This document shows, in pieces, positions 49,386 through 59,259 of a stretch of DNA of 64,000 nucleotides. The translations under genes and the position numbers were made by a program. This stretch comes from Clostridiales bacterium (GTDB lineage Bacteria > Bacillota > Clostridia > Christensenellales > Borkfalkiaceae). Location: positions 37,022-101,021 of the forward strand of contig SVHJ01000002.1 in NCBI GenBank assembly GCA_015055835.1. Reading direction: 5' to 3'. The number at the start of each line of letters is the position of its first letter. The stretch's first letter is position 1. Under the pieces are notes generated by a model that saw only the letters and a program-made list of their open reading frames with translations, searched no databases and was not told where the DNA came from.

Positions 49386-49463
49386 TTACCACACATAACA
49401 AGTTGAATTTTATTTATTTTTTTGATAAAATAAATAAAAATAGTTTATAAGGAACGAGCAAAG

Positions 49464-50375
49464 TTGAAAAAAGAGCCAATAAGACATCATTATATACCGC
49501 AATTTATATTGAGGAATTTTTGCTTTGACGATAATGGAAACACGTTTCATAAAGACGTTAAGAGCCAAAAAGAATCTATAAAGCAAATTCGTGATATATT
49601 TATGGTGAAAAATCTTTATCGTGATACAATAAATAATGACAATCCTGTCCAAATAGAGGAGGATTTTGCTCGTTTTGAAAACGAGGTCGCACGTATCATT
49701 AAAGAGAAGTTTTTGGATTCAGAAGAGTTTATTTTAACTCGTTTGGAAGATGAGAAGCTTAAATTGTTTTTTGCATTAATGTCTTTTAGGTCTAAATCTA
49801 CGCAAGAATTATTTAAGAAAGAATTATCTAAGGAATCCAAAAAGATATATGTAAATTGGCAACAAAATAAGAACTTTGAAGATTTTTGGAAAAGGAATTT
49901 AGGAAAGCTCGTAAACTGTCGTTCTTTAGAAGAAGTAATTAAAAACGCTGAAATTGATGAGCCAATAAAGGTGTTTTTAACGAGAGATACGTTTGGTTTT
50001 TTCGGTAAATATTTTTGTGTTGTAGAGCCAAAGAATGTGGGTGAATTTGTTCTCAGCGATTGTTACCCTGTGGTTTTCAGCGGTGTTTGTGAGCCTCCGT
50101 TTGGCGCTAGTTTTGAAATGGGGATATTTGATATTTATCCGATTGCGCCATATAGAGCAATTTTATTTGCCAACGTGGGCTGTCAAGGAACACCTAGAGA
50201 TATTTTGCAATTACGTCCGTTAGTTCTCAATGAACCTATTATTAAAGATAATAATGAAATATTATTTAGAGTAAAAAAACTTTATTTAGAAGAAGTTGAA
50301 ATTATAAATAATATGCTTATTGAAAATGCAAAAGAACATTTTATCTATAAAAGAGAAGCAAAGATAGCTGATTAA
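49464..50375 (+). CDS. DUF4238 protein
   Basis: 303 residues. N-terminal RHHYIPQFILRNFCF and the later FVLSDCYPVVF segment match DUF4238, a family of unknown function often carried on accessory islands. TTG start with AAGGA about 10 nt upstream. Codon choice differs from neighbouring genes (more TTG, CGT, AAG and GAG), which suggests recent acquisition. It sits with the XRE pair between jag and a flavoprotein gene. No catalytic site is established; the His-His-Tyr and Ser-Asp pairs are candidates. Confidence 0.78.
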   Translation: MKKEPIRHHYIPQFILRNFCFDDNGNTFHKDVKSQKESIKQIRDIFMVKNLYRDTINNDNPVQIEEDFARFENEVARIIKEKFLDSEEFILTRLEDEKLKLFFALMSFRSKSTQELFKKELSKESKKIYVNWQQNKNFEDFWKRNLGKLVNCRSLEEVIKNAEIDEPIKVFLTRDTFGFFGKYFCVVEPKNVGEFVLSDCYPVVFSGVCEPPFGASFEMGIFDIYPIAPYRAILFANVGCQGTPRDILQLRPLVLNEPIIKDNNEILFRVKKLYLEEVEIINNMLIENAKEHFIYKREAKIAD

Positions 50376-50415
50376 ATAATTATCAATCTTTATGAAAAAA
50401 TTTACAAAAGTGTAG

Positions 50416-50450
50416 CACACTATACTTAACCTTGTTAAGTCGTGTGTTTT
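50416..50450 (+). terminator. Terminator after the DUF4238 gene
   Basis: CACAC (50416-50420) with GTGTG (50442-50446), enclosing ACTTAAC/GTTAAGT (50424-50430, 50434-50440), then T-run. Confidence 0.75.
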
Positions 50451-50465
50451 TGCTTAGCAAAAAGG

Positions 50466-50496
50466 AAAAGGATAGCAAGTTCTTGCTATCCTTTTA
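50466..50496. terminator. Strong hairpin terminator
   Basis: Perfect 14-bp stem AAAAGGATAGCAAG (50466-50479) with CTTGCTATCCTTTT (50482-50495). It faces the flavoprotein gene and may serve both strands. Confidence 0.8.
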
Positions 50497-50549
50497 TAAT
50501 ATTTTAAAAAATCCCTATGGGAAGAGCGATAACTTTTTTCTTTTAGTTT

Positions 50550-51089
50550 TTACACTCTTTTGCCCATTTCGTAGGTGTCTTTTAATAGGTCTAATTTATC
50601 TTTAACATCTCCAGCGTCTTCTAAGCCGTAGCCTAAAATTTTGCCTTTTAGGGAAGTATTTTCATAACAATATATAAATCCTTCCATACCCTTTAACACG
50701 CCGTCAAAAGTGTTTTTATCGTCGTCTGCCGCAGTAGCAATTAAGTATACTTCCTTAAAGTTATACGCTGAATTATATAGGGGATTAAGCCTATCAATTA
50801 AGGTCTTCATTTGACCACTCATTTCGTAGTAATATATAGGTGTTGCAAAAACTAAAACGTCGGCATTACCTATTTTTTCTCTTATATCGGTAACGTCGTC
50901 ATAAATTACGCACTTGCCCGTTTTTTGGCAAGAAAGACACCCTTTGCAGTATTTTATATCTTTACCTACTAAAGAAATAAATTCTACTTTATTACCACCG
51001 TCAACGGCTCCCTTATAAAACTCTTTTGCAAGAATATCTGAATTAGAGTTTTTTCTTAAACTTGTTGAAATTATAACAACCTTTTTCAT
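50550..51089 (-). CDS. Flavodoxin-fold NAD(P)H-dependent FMN reductase
   Basis: 179 residues. FMN-binding start VVIISTSLRKNSNSDILAKEF and the ATPIYYYEMSGQMKTLIDR segment are typical of the NADPH-dependent FMN reductase/iron-sulfur flavoprotein group. YCKGCLSCQKTGKCVIYDDV (about 47-66) carries four Cys that could bind a cluster, as in Isf proteins, though spacing is not the full Isf pattern. It likely takes part in low-potential redox reactions with PFOR, next to it. Confidence 0.85.
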   Translation of the reverse strand: MKKVVIISTSLRKNSNSDILAKEFYKGAVDGGNKVEFISLVGKDIKYCKGCLSCQKTGKCVIYDDVTDIREKIGNADVLVFATPIYYYEMSGQMKTLIDRLNPLYNSAYNFKEVYLIATAADDDKNTFDGVLKGMEGFIYCYENTSLKGKILGYGLEDAGDVKDKLDLLKDTYEMGKRV

Positions 51090-51161
51090 ATTAAAATTCC
51101 TTATATACTTTATAAAAAAACGGGTAGATTTTCTACCCGTTTAATTTTAAGTTTTGACTAA

Positions 51162-54100
51162 TTACTTATCAGCTAATCTCTTATAAGTTTCAAGTCTTGC
51201 CTTGCTGTCTGCTTCAGTCTTTTCAAATAAAGCGTTTGCAAGTTCAGGTCTTGCTTTCATAAGTGAAGCGTATCTTGTTTCGCCACTGATAAATGCACGG
51301 TAGTCGCCAGTTGGTTCTTTAGAATCTAACTTAAATGGATTTTCACCCTTTTCAGCAAGGTCAGGGTTAAATCTATATAATTGCCAGTATCCGCAGTCAA
51401 CTGCCTTCTTTTCTTCGTCTTGTGACTTAGTCATGTTAATACCGTGGTTGATACAAGGTGCGTAAGCGATAATTAGTGATGGACCGTCGTAGCTTTCAGC
51501 TTCAATTAAAGCATTTAAGAATTGTTGCTTGTTTGAACCCATTGCTACTTGTGCAACGTAAACGTAGCCGTAGCTCATAGCCATCATACCTAAGTCCTTC
51601 TTCTTTGTTCTCTTACCAGCACTTGCGAACTTAGCAATTGAACCAGTTGGAGTTGACTTAGAAGCTTGTCCACCTGTGTTAGAGTAAACTTCTGTATCAA
51701 GAACTAGAATATTAACGTCTTCGCCCATAGCAAGTACGTGGTCTAAACCACCGTAACCGATATCGTAAGCCCAACCGTCACCACCGAAGATCCAGATAGA
51801 CTTCTTAACTAGGCAGTCTTTGTCAGCTAAAATGTCAGCAACTAAAGCGTCAAAGTCGCAACCACAACCATCACATTTAGCAAGAGCTTCTACTAATTTT
51901 TGAGATGCTACTTTAGAACCTTCAGCGTTCTTTCTATTTTCAAGCCATTCAGCACAAGCGTCTTTAATACCAGCTTTGCAACCGCATTCGCCCTTTTCTT
52001 CTACCATAGCCATAAGCTTTTCAATCTTTTCAGCAACTTTAGCTCTTCTTTGACCGTAAGCTAAATTCATACCATAACCGAATTCTGCGTTATCTTCGAA
52101 TAAGCTGTTTGCCCAAGCAGGACCGTGGCCAGCCTTGTTAACTGTGAAAGGACAAGTAGGAGCAGAACCACCGTAGATTGATGAACAACCTGTTGCGTTA
52201 GCAACTATCATTCTATCACCGAATAATTGAGTGATAACCTTGATGTAAGGAGTTTCACCACAACCAGCACAAGCGCCAGAGAATTCAAATAATGGTTTGC
52301 AGAATTGGCTACCCTTAACTGTGTTCTTCTTGAATACTGATAAATCAACTTCAGGAAGTTGTTCGCTGTATTCGTAGTTAACAGTTTCTTCAGCTACGAT
52401 AGATGCTAGAGGAACCATTTCAAGAGCCTTTTCTTTAGAAGGACAGATGTCAGCACAAACGCCACAACCCATACAGTCTAATGGAGAAACTTGCATTCTG
52501 TATTCAAATCCCTTTAAGCCAGTACATGCTTTAGTAGCAAAAGTTTCTGGGTTTTTAGTACCTTCAGCAACAACTGCTGGTCTGATACAAGCGTGTGGAC
52601 AAACGAATGCACATTGGTTACATTGGATACACTTTTCAGCATTCCACTTAGGAATCTTAACTGCAACACCTCTCTTTTCGTATTGAGTTGTACCAGTTGG
52701 AACAGAACCGTCAGCGTTAAATGCAGATGAAGGTAATTTATCACCTTGAAGAACAAGGATAGGATGAACGATATCCTTGAAGTATTCAGTACCGTTTACT
52801 TCAGCAAGAGGAGCACCGTCAGTTGCAGTAGCCCAAGATGCAGGGATATCAATCTTAACTAAGTTTGCTTCAGCAGATTCGATAGCGTTATAGTTCATTT
52901 GAACGATAGCATCACCCTTCTTAGCAAATGACTTGTAAGCCATCTTCTTCATAAAGTCTTTTGCATCAGCGTAAGGCATAATGCTTTCATTGATTAGGAA
53001 GAATGCAGATTGTAAGATTGTGTTTGTTCTACCACCAAGACCTAATTTAGCGGCGATTGAAATAGCGTCGATAACGTAAAGGTCAGCGTTCTTCTTTGCT
53101 AAAGCGTTTTTAACTGTTGCAGGAAGGTTCTTTTCTAATTCTTCAACAGTTGTCCAAGGAGCGTTAAGTAAGAACTTACCGTTTTCCTTTAAGTCAGTAG
53201 TCATATCGTATCTAGTTACGTATGAAGGGTTGTGACAAGCGATAAAGTCTGCTGCGTCGATTAGGTAAGAAGATTGGATAGGAGTGTCACCGAATCTTAA
53301 GTGAGAAACTGTGATACCACCAGACTTCTTAGAATCGTAGAAGAAGTAACCTTGAGCAAACTTGTCAGTATGGTCACCGATAATCTTAATTGAGTTCTTG
53401 TTAGCACCAACAGTACCGTCAGAACCTAAACCGTAGAACTTACAGCTGATTGTTCCTTCTGGAGCAGCGTTGTATTGTTCGCTAAAGTCAAGTGAAGTGT
53501 TAGTTAAGTCATCATAGATACCAACTGTGAAGTGGTTCTTTGGTTCAGCAAGTTCTAAGTTCTTGTAAACTGCGTAAACCATTGATGGGTTAAATTCTTT
53601 TGAACCTAAACCGTATCTACCACCAACAACCTTAATATCAGTCATACCCTTTTCAAGTAATGCTGAACATACGTCAAGATATAAAGGTTCACCAAGAGAA
53701 CCAGCTTCCTTAGTTCTATCAAGAACAGCAATTTTCTTAACAGTCTTAGGAATAGCGTTGATGAAAGCGTCAACAGAGAATGGTCTATATAATCTAACTT
53801 TGATTACACCAACTTTCTTTCCTTCTTTGTTCATCTTGTTGATAGTTTCTTCAATAGCGTCAGCACCACTACCCATAATGATAGTAATGTTTTCAGCATC
53901 AGGTGCACCAACGTAGTCGAATAAGTGGTAATTTCTACCAGTTAACTTATTAACCTTATCCATCATTTCTTGAACGATAGCAGGAGTTGCGTCGTAGTAT
54001 TTGTTAGCAGTTTCTCTATTTTGGAAATAGATATCAGCGTTTTGAGCAGTACCTCTTTGAATTGGATGTTCAGGGTTTAATGCTCTTGCACGGAAGTCTT

Positions 54101-54695
54101 CAACGTCTTTCATATCAACTAATTCTCTCATTTCTTCATAGTCGATAGCGTCGATTTTACTTACTTCGTGACTTGTTCTGAAACCGTCAAAGAAGTGTAG
54201 GAATGGAACTTTTGATTTTAAAGTAGCTAAGTGTGATACTAATGCTAAGTCCATAACTTCTTGAACAGAGTTAGAAGCAACCATAGCGAAGCCTGTTTGT
54301 CTACAAGCCATAACGTCGGCATGGTCACCGAAAATGTTAAGAGCGTGAGCAGCTAATGCTCTTGCACTTACGTGGAAAACCGTAGGTAATAATTCACCAG
54401 CGATTTTGTACATGTTAGGAATCATTAAAAGTAAGCCTTGGCTTGCAGTGTAAGTAGTAGTTAAAGCACCTGCTACTAATGAACCGTGTACAGCACCAGC
54501 TGCACCAGCTTCAGATTGCATTTCTGCAAGTCTTAATTGTTGACCGAACATGTTTGTTCTGCCTTGAGCAGACCATTCGTCAGCAACTTCTGCCATAGGA
54601 GAAGAAGGTGTTATCGGATAGATAGCCGCAACTTCAGAAAAGGCATAGGCAACGTGACTCGCAGCGGTATTACCGTCAATAGTCATCTTTCTCAT
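51162..54695 (-). CDS. nifJ: Pyruvate:ferredoxin (flavodoxin) oxidoreductase
   Basis: 1177 residues, the single-chain form. It oxidises pyruvate with CoA to acetyl-CoA and CO2, reducing ferredoxin. Domains run from MTIDGNTAASHVAYAFSEVAAIYPITPSSPMAE, through a 2[4Fe-4S] insert (CIQCNQCAFVCP near 688, then CMGCGVCADICP), to the TPP domain (SGACAGCGETPY; VYSNTGGQASKS). ATG 54695 with GGGAGG 10 nt upstream is preferred over a TTG at 54713. It has a strong promoter at 54766-54794. A clostridial-type ferredoxin is encoded at 40766. Confidence 0.96.
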   Translation of the reverse strand: MRKMTIDGNTAASHVAYAFSEVAAIYPITPSSPMAEVADEWSAQGRTNMFGQQLRLAEMQSEAGAAGAVHGSLVAGALTTTYTASQGLLLMIPNMYKIAGELLPTVFHVSARALAAHALNIFGDHADVMACRQTGFAMVASNSVQEVMDLALVSHLATLKSKVPFLHFFDGFRTSHEVSKIDAIDYEEMRELVDMKDVEDFRARALNPEHPIQRGTAQNADIYFQNRETANKYYDATPAIVQEMMDKVNKLTGRNYHLFDYVGAPDAENITIIMGSGADAIEETINKMNKEGKKVGVIKVRLYRPFSVDAFINAIPKTVKKIAVLDRTKEAGSLGEPLYLDVCSALLEKGMTDIKVVGGRYGLGSKEFNPSMVYAVYKNLELAEPKNHFTVGIYDDLTNTSLDFSEQYNAAPEGTISCKFYGLGSDGTVGANKNSIKIIGDHTDKFAQGYFFYDSKKSGGITVSHLRFGDTPIQSSYLIDAADFIACHNPSYVTRYDMTTDLKENGKFLLNAPWTTVEELEKNLPATVKNALAKKNADLYVIDAISIAAKLGLGGRTNTILQSAFFLINESIMPYADAKDFMKKMAYKSFAKKGDAIVQMNYNAIESAEANLVKIDIPASWATATDGAPLAEVNGTEYFKDIVHPILVLQGDKLPSSAFNADGSVPTGTTQYEKRGVAVKIPKWNAEKCIQCNQCAFVCPHACIRPAVVAEGTKNPETFATKACTGLKGFEYRMQVSPLDCMGCGVCADICPSKEKALEMVPLASIVAEETVNYEYSEQLPEVDLSVFKKNTVKGSQFCKPLFEFSGACAGCGETPYIKVITQLFGDRMIVANATGCSSIYGGSAPTCPFTVNKAGHGPAWANSLFEDNAEFGYGMNLAYGQRRAKVAEKIEKLMAMVEEKGECGCKAGIKDACAEWLENRKNAEGSKVASQKLVEALAKCDGCGCDFDALVADILADKDCLVKKSIWIFGGDGWAYDIGYGGLDHVLAMGEDVNILVLDTEVYSNTGGQASKSTPTGSIAKFASAGKRTKKKDLGMMAMSYGYVYVAQVAMGSNKQQFLNALIEAESYDGPSLIIAYAPCINHGINMTKSQDEEKKAVDCGYWQLYRFNPDLAEKGENPFKLDSKEPTGDYRAFISGETRYASLMKARPELANALFEKTEADSKARLETYKRLADK

Positions 54696-54765
54696 TGGAT
54701 TGTGTCCTCCCAAAAAATTTATTATTATTTTTTTATTTTATATAATGTTTATATAATCTCTTATT

Positions 54766-54794
54766 ATTATAAGACTAATAATTAAAATAGTCAA
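54766..54794 (-). promoter_or_regulatory. Promoter of the pyruvate oxidoreductase gene
   Basis: Minus strand TTGACT (54789-54794), 17 bp, TATAAT (54766-54771). Confidence 0.8.
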
Positions 54795-54845
54795 TCTTAA
54801 AAAGGAAAAAAAACAGCCTTTTTTCTTATTTTTTACAAAAAGATT

Positions 54846-54887
54846 TTGCGAAAAATATGTTTTATATACCATTTACTTGCGAAAAAT
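54846..54887. repeat. Paired direct repeats upstream of the ECF operon
   Basis: TTGCGAAAAAT occurs at 54846-54856 and 54877-54887, 31 bp apart (three turns). The second copy contains the -35. Confidence 0.4.
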
Positions 54888-54905
54888 TCTTTTGGGTGTT
54901 AAAAT
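54877..54905 (+). promoter_or_regulatory. Promoter of ecfA1-ecfA2-ecfT-truA
   Basis: TTGCGA (54877-54882), 17 bp, TAAAAT (54900-54905) with TGT extension. Confidence 0.65.
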
Positions 54906-54935
54906 ATAACAAACTAAACTATAAGGGGTAGTCTG

Positions 54936-55763
54936 TTGAAAGTTATAGAAGTTAAAAATCTTTGCTATTCTTACGGGAACGGTAGAGAGGTTATTAAAAA
55001 CTTAAATCTTGAAATAGAAAAGGGTGAATTTGTTGCCATTATCGGGCATAACGGTAGTGGTAAATCTACTTTTGCCAAACTTTTAAACGCTCTTTTTACC
55101 CCAAATAACGGCGAAGTTTTGATTGACGGGCTTAACACTAAAGACAAAAATTCTATTTACGAAATTAGAAAAAAAGTTGGTGTAGTTTTCCAAAATCCAG
55201 ACAACCAACTTGTAGCCTCTATCGTTGAAGACGACGTGGCTTTCGGCCCTGAAAATATAGGGGTTAAAAGGGAAGAAATTGAAGAAAGAATTAACTTTGC
55301 CCTTTCAGCCGTTAATATGCAAGAATTTAGGAAAAAGACGCCAACTAAACTATCCGGTGGGCAAAAACAAAGGATAGCAATAGCAGGTGTTTTGGCTATA
55401 AAACCGGAAATTTTGGTGCTTGACGAATCTACTGCTATGCTTGACCCTCGTGGTAGAAAGGAAATTATTGATATAGTTAAAGACCTAAACGAAAAAGGTA
55501 TGACGGTTATTTTAATAACCCACTATATGGAAGAGGTTGTTAACGCTGATAGAGTAATAGTTTTAACCGAAGGCGAAAAGGTTTTAGAAGGCACGCCTAG
55601 GGAAGTTTTTAAAAAGAAAGAAGAACTTAAAAAAGCAGGGTTAAGTTTACCACCTGCCACCATTTTAGCAGATAAATTAAGAGAAAAAGGTGTTGATATA
55701 TGCGAAGTTTTAACGCCAGAAGAGTTAAAGGAGGAATTATGCAAATTGTTTGTAAAAATTTAA
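54936..55763 (+). CDS. ecfA1: Energy-coupling factor transporter ATPase A1
   Basis: 275 residues. ABC ATPase with Walker A GHNGSGKST at 37-45, Q-loop VFQNPDNQLVASIVEDDVAFG, signature LSGGQKQR and Walker B ILVLDESTAMLD. The Q-loop wording is typical of EcfA. It powers uptake of vitamins and metals by group II ECF transporters with separate S components. TTG start with AGGGG upstream. It overlaps ecfA2 by 25 bp. Confidence 0.93.
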   Translation: MKVIEVKNLCYSYGNGREVIKNLNLEIEKGEFVAIIGHNGSGKSTFAKLLNALFTPNNGEVLIDGLNTKDKNSIYEIRKKVGVVFQNPDNQLVASIVEDDVAFGPENIGVKREEIEERINFALSAVNMQEFRKKTPTKLSGGQKQRIAIAGVLAIKPEILVLDESTAMLDPRGRKEIIDIVKDLNEKGMTVILITHYMEEVVNADRVIVLTEGEKVLEGTPREVFKKKEELKKAGLSLPPATILADKLREKGVDICEVLTPEELKEELCKLFVKI

Positions 55764-56593
55764 CCTTTACCTATGGCAAAGACAAGCGTATTCAAGTGGA
55801 CGCCGTTAAAAACCTTTCTTTAACCATTGAAGAGGGGGAATTCTTTGGAATTATCGGCGAAACGGGTTCAGGAAAATCTACTTTTATTCAGCAACTAAAC
55901 GGACTTATAAAACCAACCACTTCAGATGAATTAAAGGTTGGAGAGTTTGACCTTTTAGATAAAAAATGCGACTATAAAAAACTTCGTTCTAAAGTGGGTA
56001 TGGTTTTTCAATATCCTGAATACCAACTGTTTGCTGAAAGCGTGTTTGAAGACGTTGCGTTTGGGCTTAAAAATTTTGAAAAATTAAACGAAAAAGAAAT
56101 TGAAGAAATGGTTAGGTCGGCTATAGAAATAGTTGGTCTAGACTATGAAAAAATTAAGGATAAATCGCCTTTCGACCTATCTGGTGGACAAAAAAGAAGG
56201 GTGGCTATTGCAGGGGTTTTGGTAACTAAACCAGAAGTTTTAATTTTAGACGAGCCTGCCTCTGGGCTTGACCCAGAAGGAAAAGAACAACTTTTGGAAC
56301 TTCTTCATAAAATTCACAATTCTTTCGTAAAAACTATAATTATGGTTTCGCACGATATGAATATGGTGGTAGAACATTGTACGAAAATCGCCCTATTTAA
56401 CAAAGGGGAAATTTATTCTACCGGAAAACCGTTTGTGGTTTTTGAAAAACTTGATAACCTTGAAAAGGTCGGACTTGAACAACCTTTAACGGGGTACTTA
56501 AAAAAGGAACTTGAAAAGAAAAAAGTTAGTGTAGATACCGACCTAACGGTTGATGATTTTGTGGAAAAAATTGTAGAAAAAATTAAAAAATAA
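55739..56593 (+). CDS. ecfA2: Energy-coupling factor transporter ATPase A2
   Basis: 284 residues. Walker A GETGSGKST at 40-48, Q-loop VFQYPEYQLFAESVFEDVAFG, signature LSGGQKRR and Walker B VLILDEPASGLDPEG. It pairs with EcfA1. ATG 55739, with AAGGAGG shortly upstream, is preferred over an in-frame start at 55700. The gene order ecfA1-ecfA2-ecfT is the classic one. Confidence 0.93.
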   Translation: MQIVCKNLTFTYGKDKRIQVDAVKNLSLTIEEGEFFGIIGETGSGKSTFIQQLNGLIKPTTSDELKVGEFDLLDKKCDYKKLRSKVGMVFQYPEYQLFAESVFEDVAFGLKNFEKLNEKEIEEMVRSAIEIVGLDYEKIKDKSPFDLSGGQKRRVAIAGVLVTKPEVLILDEPASGLDPEGKEQLLELLHKIHNSFVKTIIMVSHDMNMVVEHCTKIALFNKGEIYSTGKPFVVFEKLDNLEKVGLEQPLTGYLKKELEKKKVSVDTDLTVDDFVEKIVEKIKK

Positions 56594-56604
56594 AAGAGAA
56601 TTAG

Positions 56605-57411
56605 ATGAAAGACGTTACTTTTGGCCAGTATTATAACGCTACTTCGTTCGTTCATAAAATGGACGCAAGGGTTAAAATACTGCTTTCAATTGCATATATC
56701 GTAGCCGTGTTTTTAGTAAAAGAATTCCACTTTTATGGCTTTTTGGTTGCATTTTTGTTTATAGTTTTAACAACTATTTTTTCAAAAGTGCCATTTTTTA
56801 GCGTGCTTAGAAGTGTTAAAGGAATTCTCTTTTTCGTTATATTTTCAGCCGTTTTACAAATATTTTTCAACACGGCAGGGGAAGTTGTTTTTTCTTGGAA
56901 ATTTATAACTATAACGGACGGTGGACTACTTAAAGCAGGGTTTATAGTTTGTAGAATTATGATGATTGTTATGGGGACTGCGCTACTCACTTTAACAACC
57001 ACTCCGGTTGAACTTGCTGACGGTATTGAAAGTTTACTTTCCCCACTAAAACTAATAAAATTTCCCGTGCACGAATTTGCTTTGATTATGAGTATTGCGC
57101 TCCGTTTCATACCTACTTTAATGGAAGAAACGGATAGAATTATAAAAGCACAAAAAGCAAGGGGTGCTGATTTTGAAAGTGGTAATTTAATTAAAAGGGC
57201 AAAAGCAATGGTACCTATTTTAATTCCACTTTTAGTTAGTTCTTTTAGGCGTGCAGACGAACTTGCCGACGCAATGGACGCAAGATGTTATTCTGGGGCG
57301 AAAGGTAGAACGAAATATAAAAAACAAAGAATTACTTATAGAGATATTATCGGCTTTTTAGTCTTAGCAGGACTAATTGTCGGAATAGTATTTTTAAACG
57401 GTGTTTTATGA
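56605..57411 (+). CDS. ecfT: Energy-coupling factor transporter transmembrane protein EcfT
   Basis: 268 residues, about five membrane helices. The two coupling-helix motifs are present as AQKARGADFE (about 183-192) and DAMDARCYSGAKGRT (about 220-234), where the Ala-Arg-Xaa cores touch the ATPases. It starts 11 nt after ecfA2 and overlaps truA by 4 bp. It is the shared scaffold for several S components encoded elsewhere. Confidence 0.92.
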   Translation: MKDVTFGQYYNATSFVHKMDARVKILLSIAYIVAVFLVKEFHFYGFLVAFLFIVLTTIFSKVPFFSVLRSVKGILFFVIFSAVLQIFFNTAGEVVFSWKFITITDGGLLKAGFIVCRIMMIVMGTALLTLTTTPVELADGIESLLSPLKLIKFPVHEFALIMSIALRFIPTLMEETDRIIKAQKARGADFESGNLIKRAKAMVPILIPLLVSSFRRADELADAMDARCYSGAKGRTKYKKQRITYRDIIGFLVLAGLIVGIVFLNGVL

Positions 57412-58142
57412 ATATAAAATTAACCATTTGCTATGACGGAACGGACTTTTTCGGCTGGCAAATACAAAAAAACGGAAGAACCGTTCAAGAAGAAATTGAA
57501 AAGGCAATTTTTACTTTAACGGGGGAAAAAGTAAAGTTAGTTGGTAGTGGAAGAACGGATACAGGCGTGTCGGCTTTTAACCAAGTAGCGAACTTTAAAA
57601 TAGAAAAAACTAACATAAAAGCAGAAAAGTTTTATTTAGCCTTAAACACAATTTTACCAAGCGACATCAAGGTGTTAAAAAGTGAGTTAGTGGCTGATGA
57701 TTTTAGCGCAAGATATTCTGCACTAAATAAGACTTACGAATATAAATTTTATAAGTCTAAAGTGGAAATTCCTATTATAGATAGATACGCTTTAAGGGTT
57801 AACGAAAGCGTTGATATTTCTAAAATGCAAGACGCAGTTAAAGTTTTTTTAGGGGAGCAAGATTTTAGGTGTTTTTTAAAAAGTGGCTCTAGCGTAAAAA
57901 CCACCGTTAGAACTATTTACGATGCAAAAATTCTTGAAAAAGAAGACTTTTTTGTTTTCTCTATAACGGGTAACGGCTTTTTATATAATATGGTAAGAAC
58001 TATGATGGGCTCGCTTTTACTAGTTGGCGAAGGCAAGATAACTAAAGAAGAATTAAGCGAAATTATAAAAACGGGCGACAGAAAAAGGGTAGGCAGAACG
58101 GTTTTAGCAAAGGGACTACTTTTAAAAAAGGTAGAATATTAA
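57408..58142 (+). CDS. truA: tRNA pseudouridine(38-40) synthase
   Basis: 244 residues. The catalytic Asp51 sits in GSGRTDTGVSA (47-57), and RYSALNKTYEYKF plus GNGFLYNMVRTMMGSLL are family motifs. It modifies positions 38-40 of many tRNAs. It follows ecfT with a 4-bp overlap, the usual Firmicute order before rplM-rpsI. Confidence 0.95.
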   Translation: MNIKLTICYDGTDFFGWQIQKNGRTVQEEIEKAIFTLTGEKVKLVGSGRTDTGVSAFNQVANFKIEKTNIKAEKFYLALNTILPSDIKVLKSELVADDFSARYSALNKTYEYKFYKSKVEIPIIDRYALRVNESVDISKMQDAVKVFLGEQDFRCFLKSGSSVKTTVRTIYDAKILEKEDFFVFSITGNGFLYNMVRTMMGSLLLVGEGKITKEELSEIIKTGDRKRVGRTVLAKGLLLKKVEY

Positions 58143-58252
58143 CAAAACACAACATATTGTGGTTGAAATTTTTTTAGCAACCGATAAAATTAAAAAAATG
58201 TTTAAAAAGGGCGTTTTTTACGCTAAAAATGCTAAAAATGCTTAGAAAATGC

Positions 58253-58281
58253 TTGACAAAAGGCGTATTATTTTATAAAAT
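58253..58281 (+). promoter_or_regulatory. Promoter of rplM-rpsI
   Basis: TTGACA (58253-58258), 17 bp, TAAAAT (58276-58281). About 95 nt of leader follows before the rplM ATG. That leader may fold (CGTT near 58289 with AACG near 58342) and could be an L13 autoregulatory leader. Confidence 0.65.
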
Positions 58282-58383
58282 AAACAAGCGTTAAATTGGA
58301 AAAGTTCGTGAGTTTTGTAGGATTAGCCCCCGAATAACTAAACGATTTTACATTTATAAATAAAAAATAAGGAGATTTTTACG

Positions 58384-58815
58384 ATGAGAACCTATATGGC
58401 ACATAAAGAGACTGTAGAAAGAAAGTGGTTCGTTGTGGACGCTGAAGGTCAGCCTCTAGGAAGAGTTGCTTCAAGAGTTGCCGCAATTTTAAGAGGTAAA
58501 CATAAGCCTACATTTACTCCTAACGTAGACACAGGCGATTTCGTTATCGTTCTTAACTGCGACAAGGTAGTTTTAACAGGTAAAAAATTAGAAAATAAAA
58601 TGTACAGATATCATACTGGACACGTTGGTGGATTAAAGGAAATTACTTACAAAAAGTTAATGGAAAACAAAGCTGACGTAGCAGTTTACGAAGCTATTAA
58701 GGGAATGCTTCCAAAGAATAGCTTAGGCAGACAAATGATTAAGAAACTTAAGGTATATAGAGGTGCTGAACACAATCATCAAGCACAAAAGCCTGAAGTT
58801 TTAAAGCTTGTTTAA
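58384..58815 (+). CDS. rplM: 50S ribosomal protein L13
   Basis: 143 residues. [26 protein letters not shown] start and the [21 protein letters not shown] motif are standard L13. The Shine-Dalgarno sequence AAGGAG is clear. It is followed by rpsI after 12 bp. The long leader hints at feedback control. Confidence 0.97.
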   Translation: MRTYMAHKETVERKWFVVDAEGQPLGRVASRVAAILRGKHKPTFTPNVDTGDFVIVLNCDKVVLTGKKLENKMYRYHTGHVGGLKEITYKKLMENKADVAVYEAIKGMLPKNSLGRQMIKKLKVYRGAEHNHQAQKPEVLKLV

Positions 58816-58827
58816 TGAGGTGAAATT

Positions 58828-59241
58828 ATGGCAAAAACAGCTACTAAGAAAAAGATTCAATATTGGGGAACCGGTAGAAGAAAGAAGGCTATCGCTAGAG
58901 TTCGCCTTATCCCTGGTGGAAACGGAACAATCGTTATCAACAAAAAGTCACTTGACGAATATTTTGGTTTAGATACTTTAAAGTTTATCGTTAAGCAACC
59001 TTTAACTTTAACTGAAAGATTATCTGCATACGACGTTATGGTAAACGTTTGTGGTGGTGGTTATACTGGCCAAGCTGGTGCAATCAGACACGGTATTGCA
59101 AGAGCGTTAATTGAAGCAGAACCAGAACTTCGTGCAATCGTTAAGAAAGAAGGTTTCTTAACAAGAGATTCAAGAATGAAGGAAAGAAAGAAGTACGGCT
59201 TAAAGAAAGCACGTCGTGCTCCACAATTTTCAAAGAGATAA
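58828..59241 (+). CDS. rpsI: 30S ribosomal protein S9
   Basis: 137 residues. [16 protein letters not shown] near the N-terminus, [19 protein letters not shown] in the middle and the [12 protein letters not shown]-terminal tail that reaches the P-site tRNA. Complete. Confidence 0.97.
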   Translation: MAKTATKKKIQYWGTGRRKKAIARVRLIPGGNGTIVINKKSLDEYFGLDTLKFIVKQPLTLTERLSAYDVMVNVCGGGYTGQAGAIRHGIARALIEAEPELRAIVKKEGFLTRDSRMKERKKYGLKKARRAPQFSKR

Positions 59242-59259
59242 TTTTCAATTGTTTCTACT

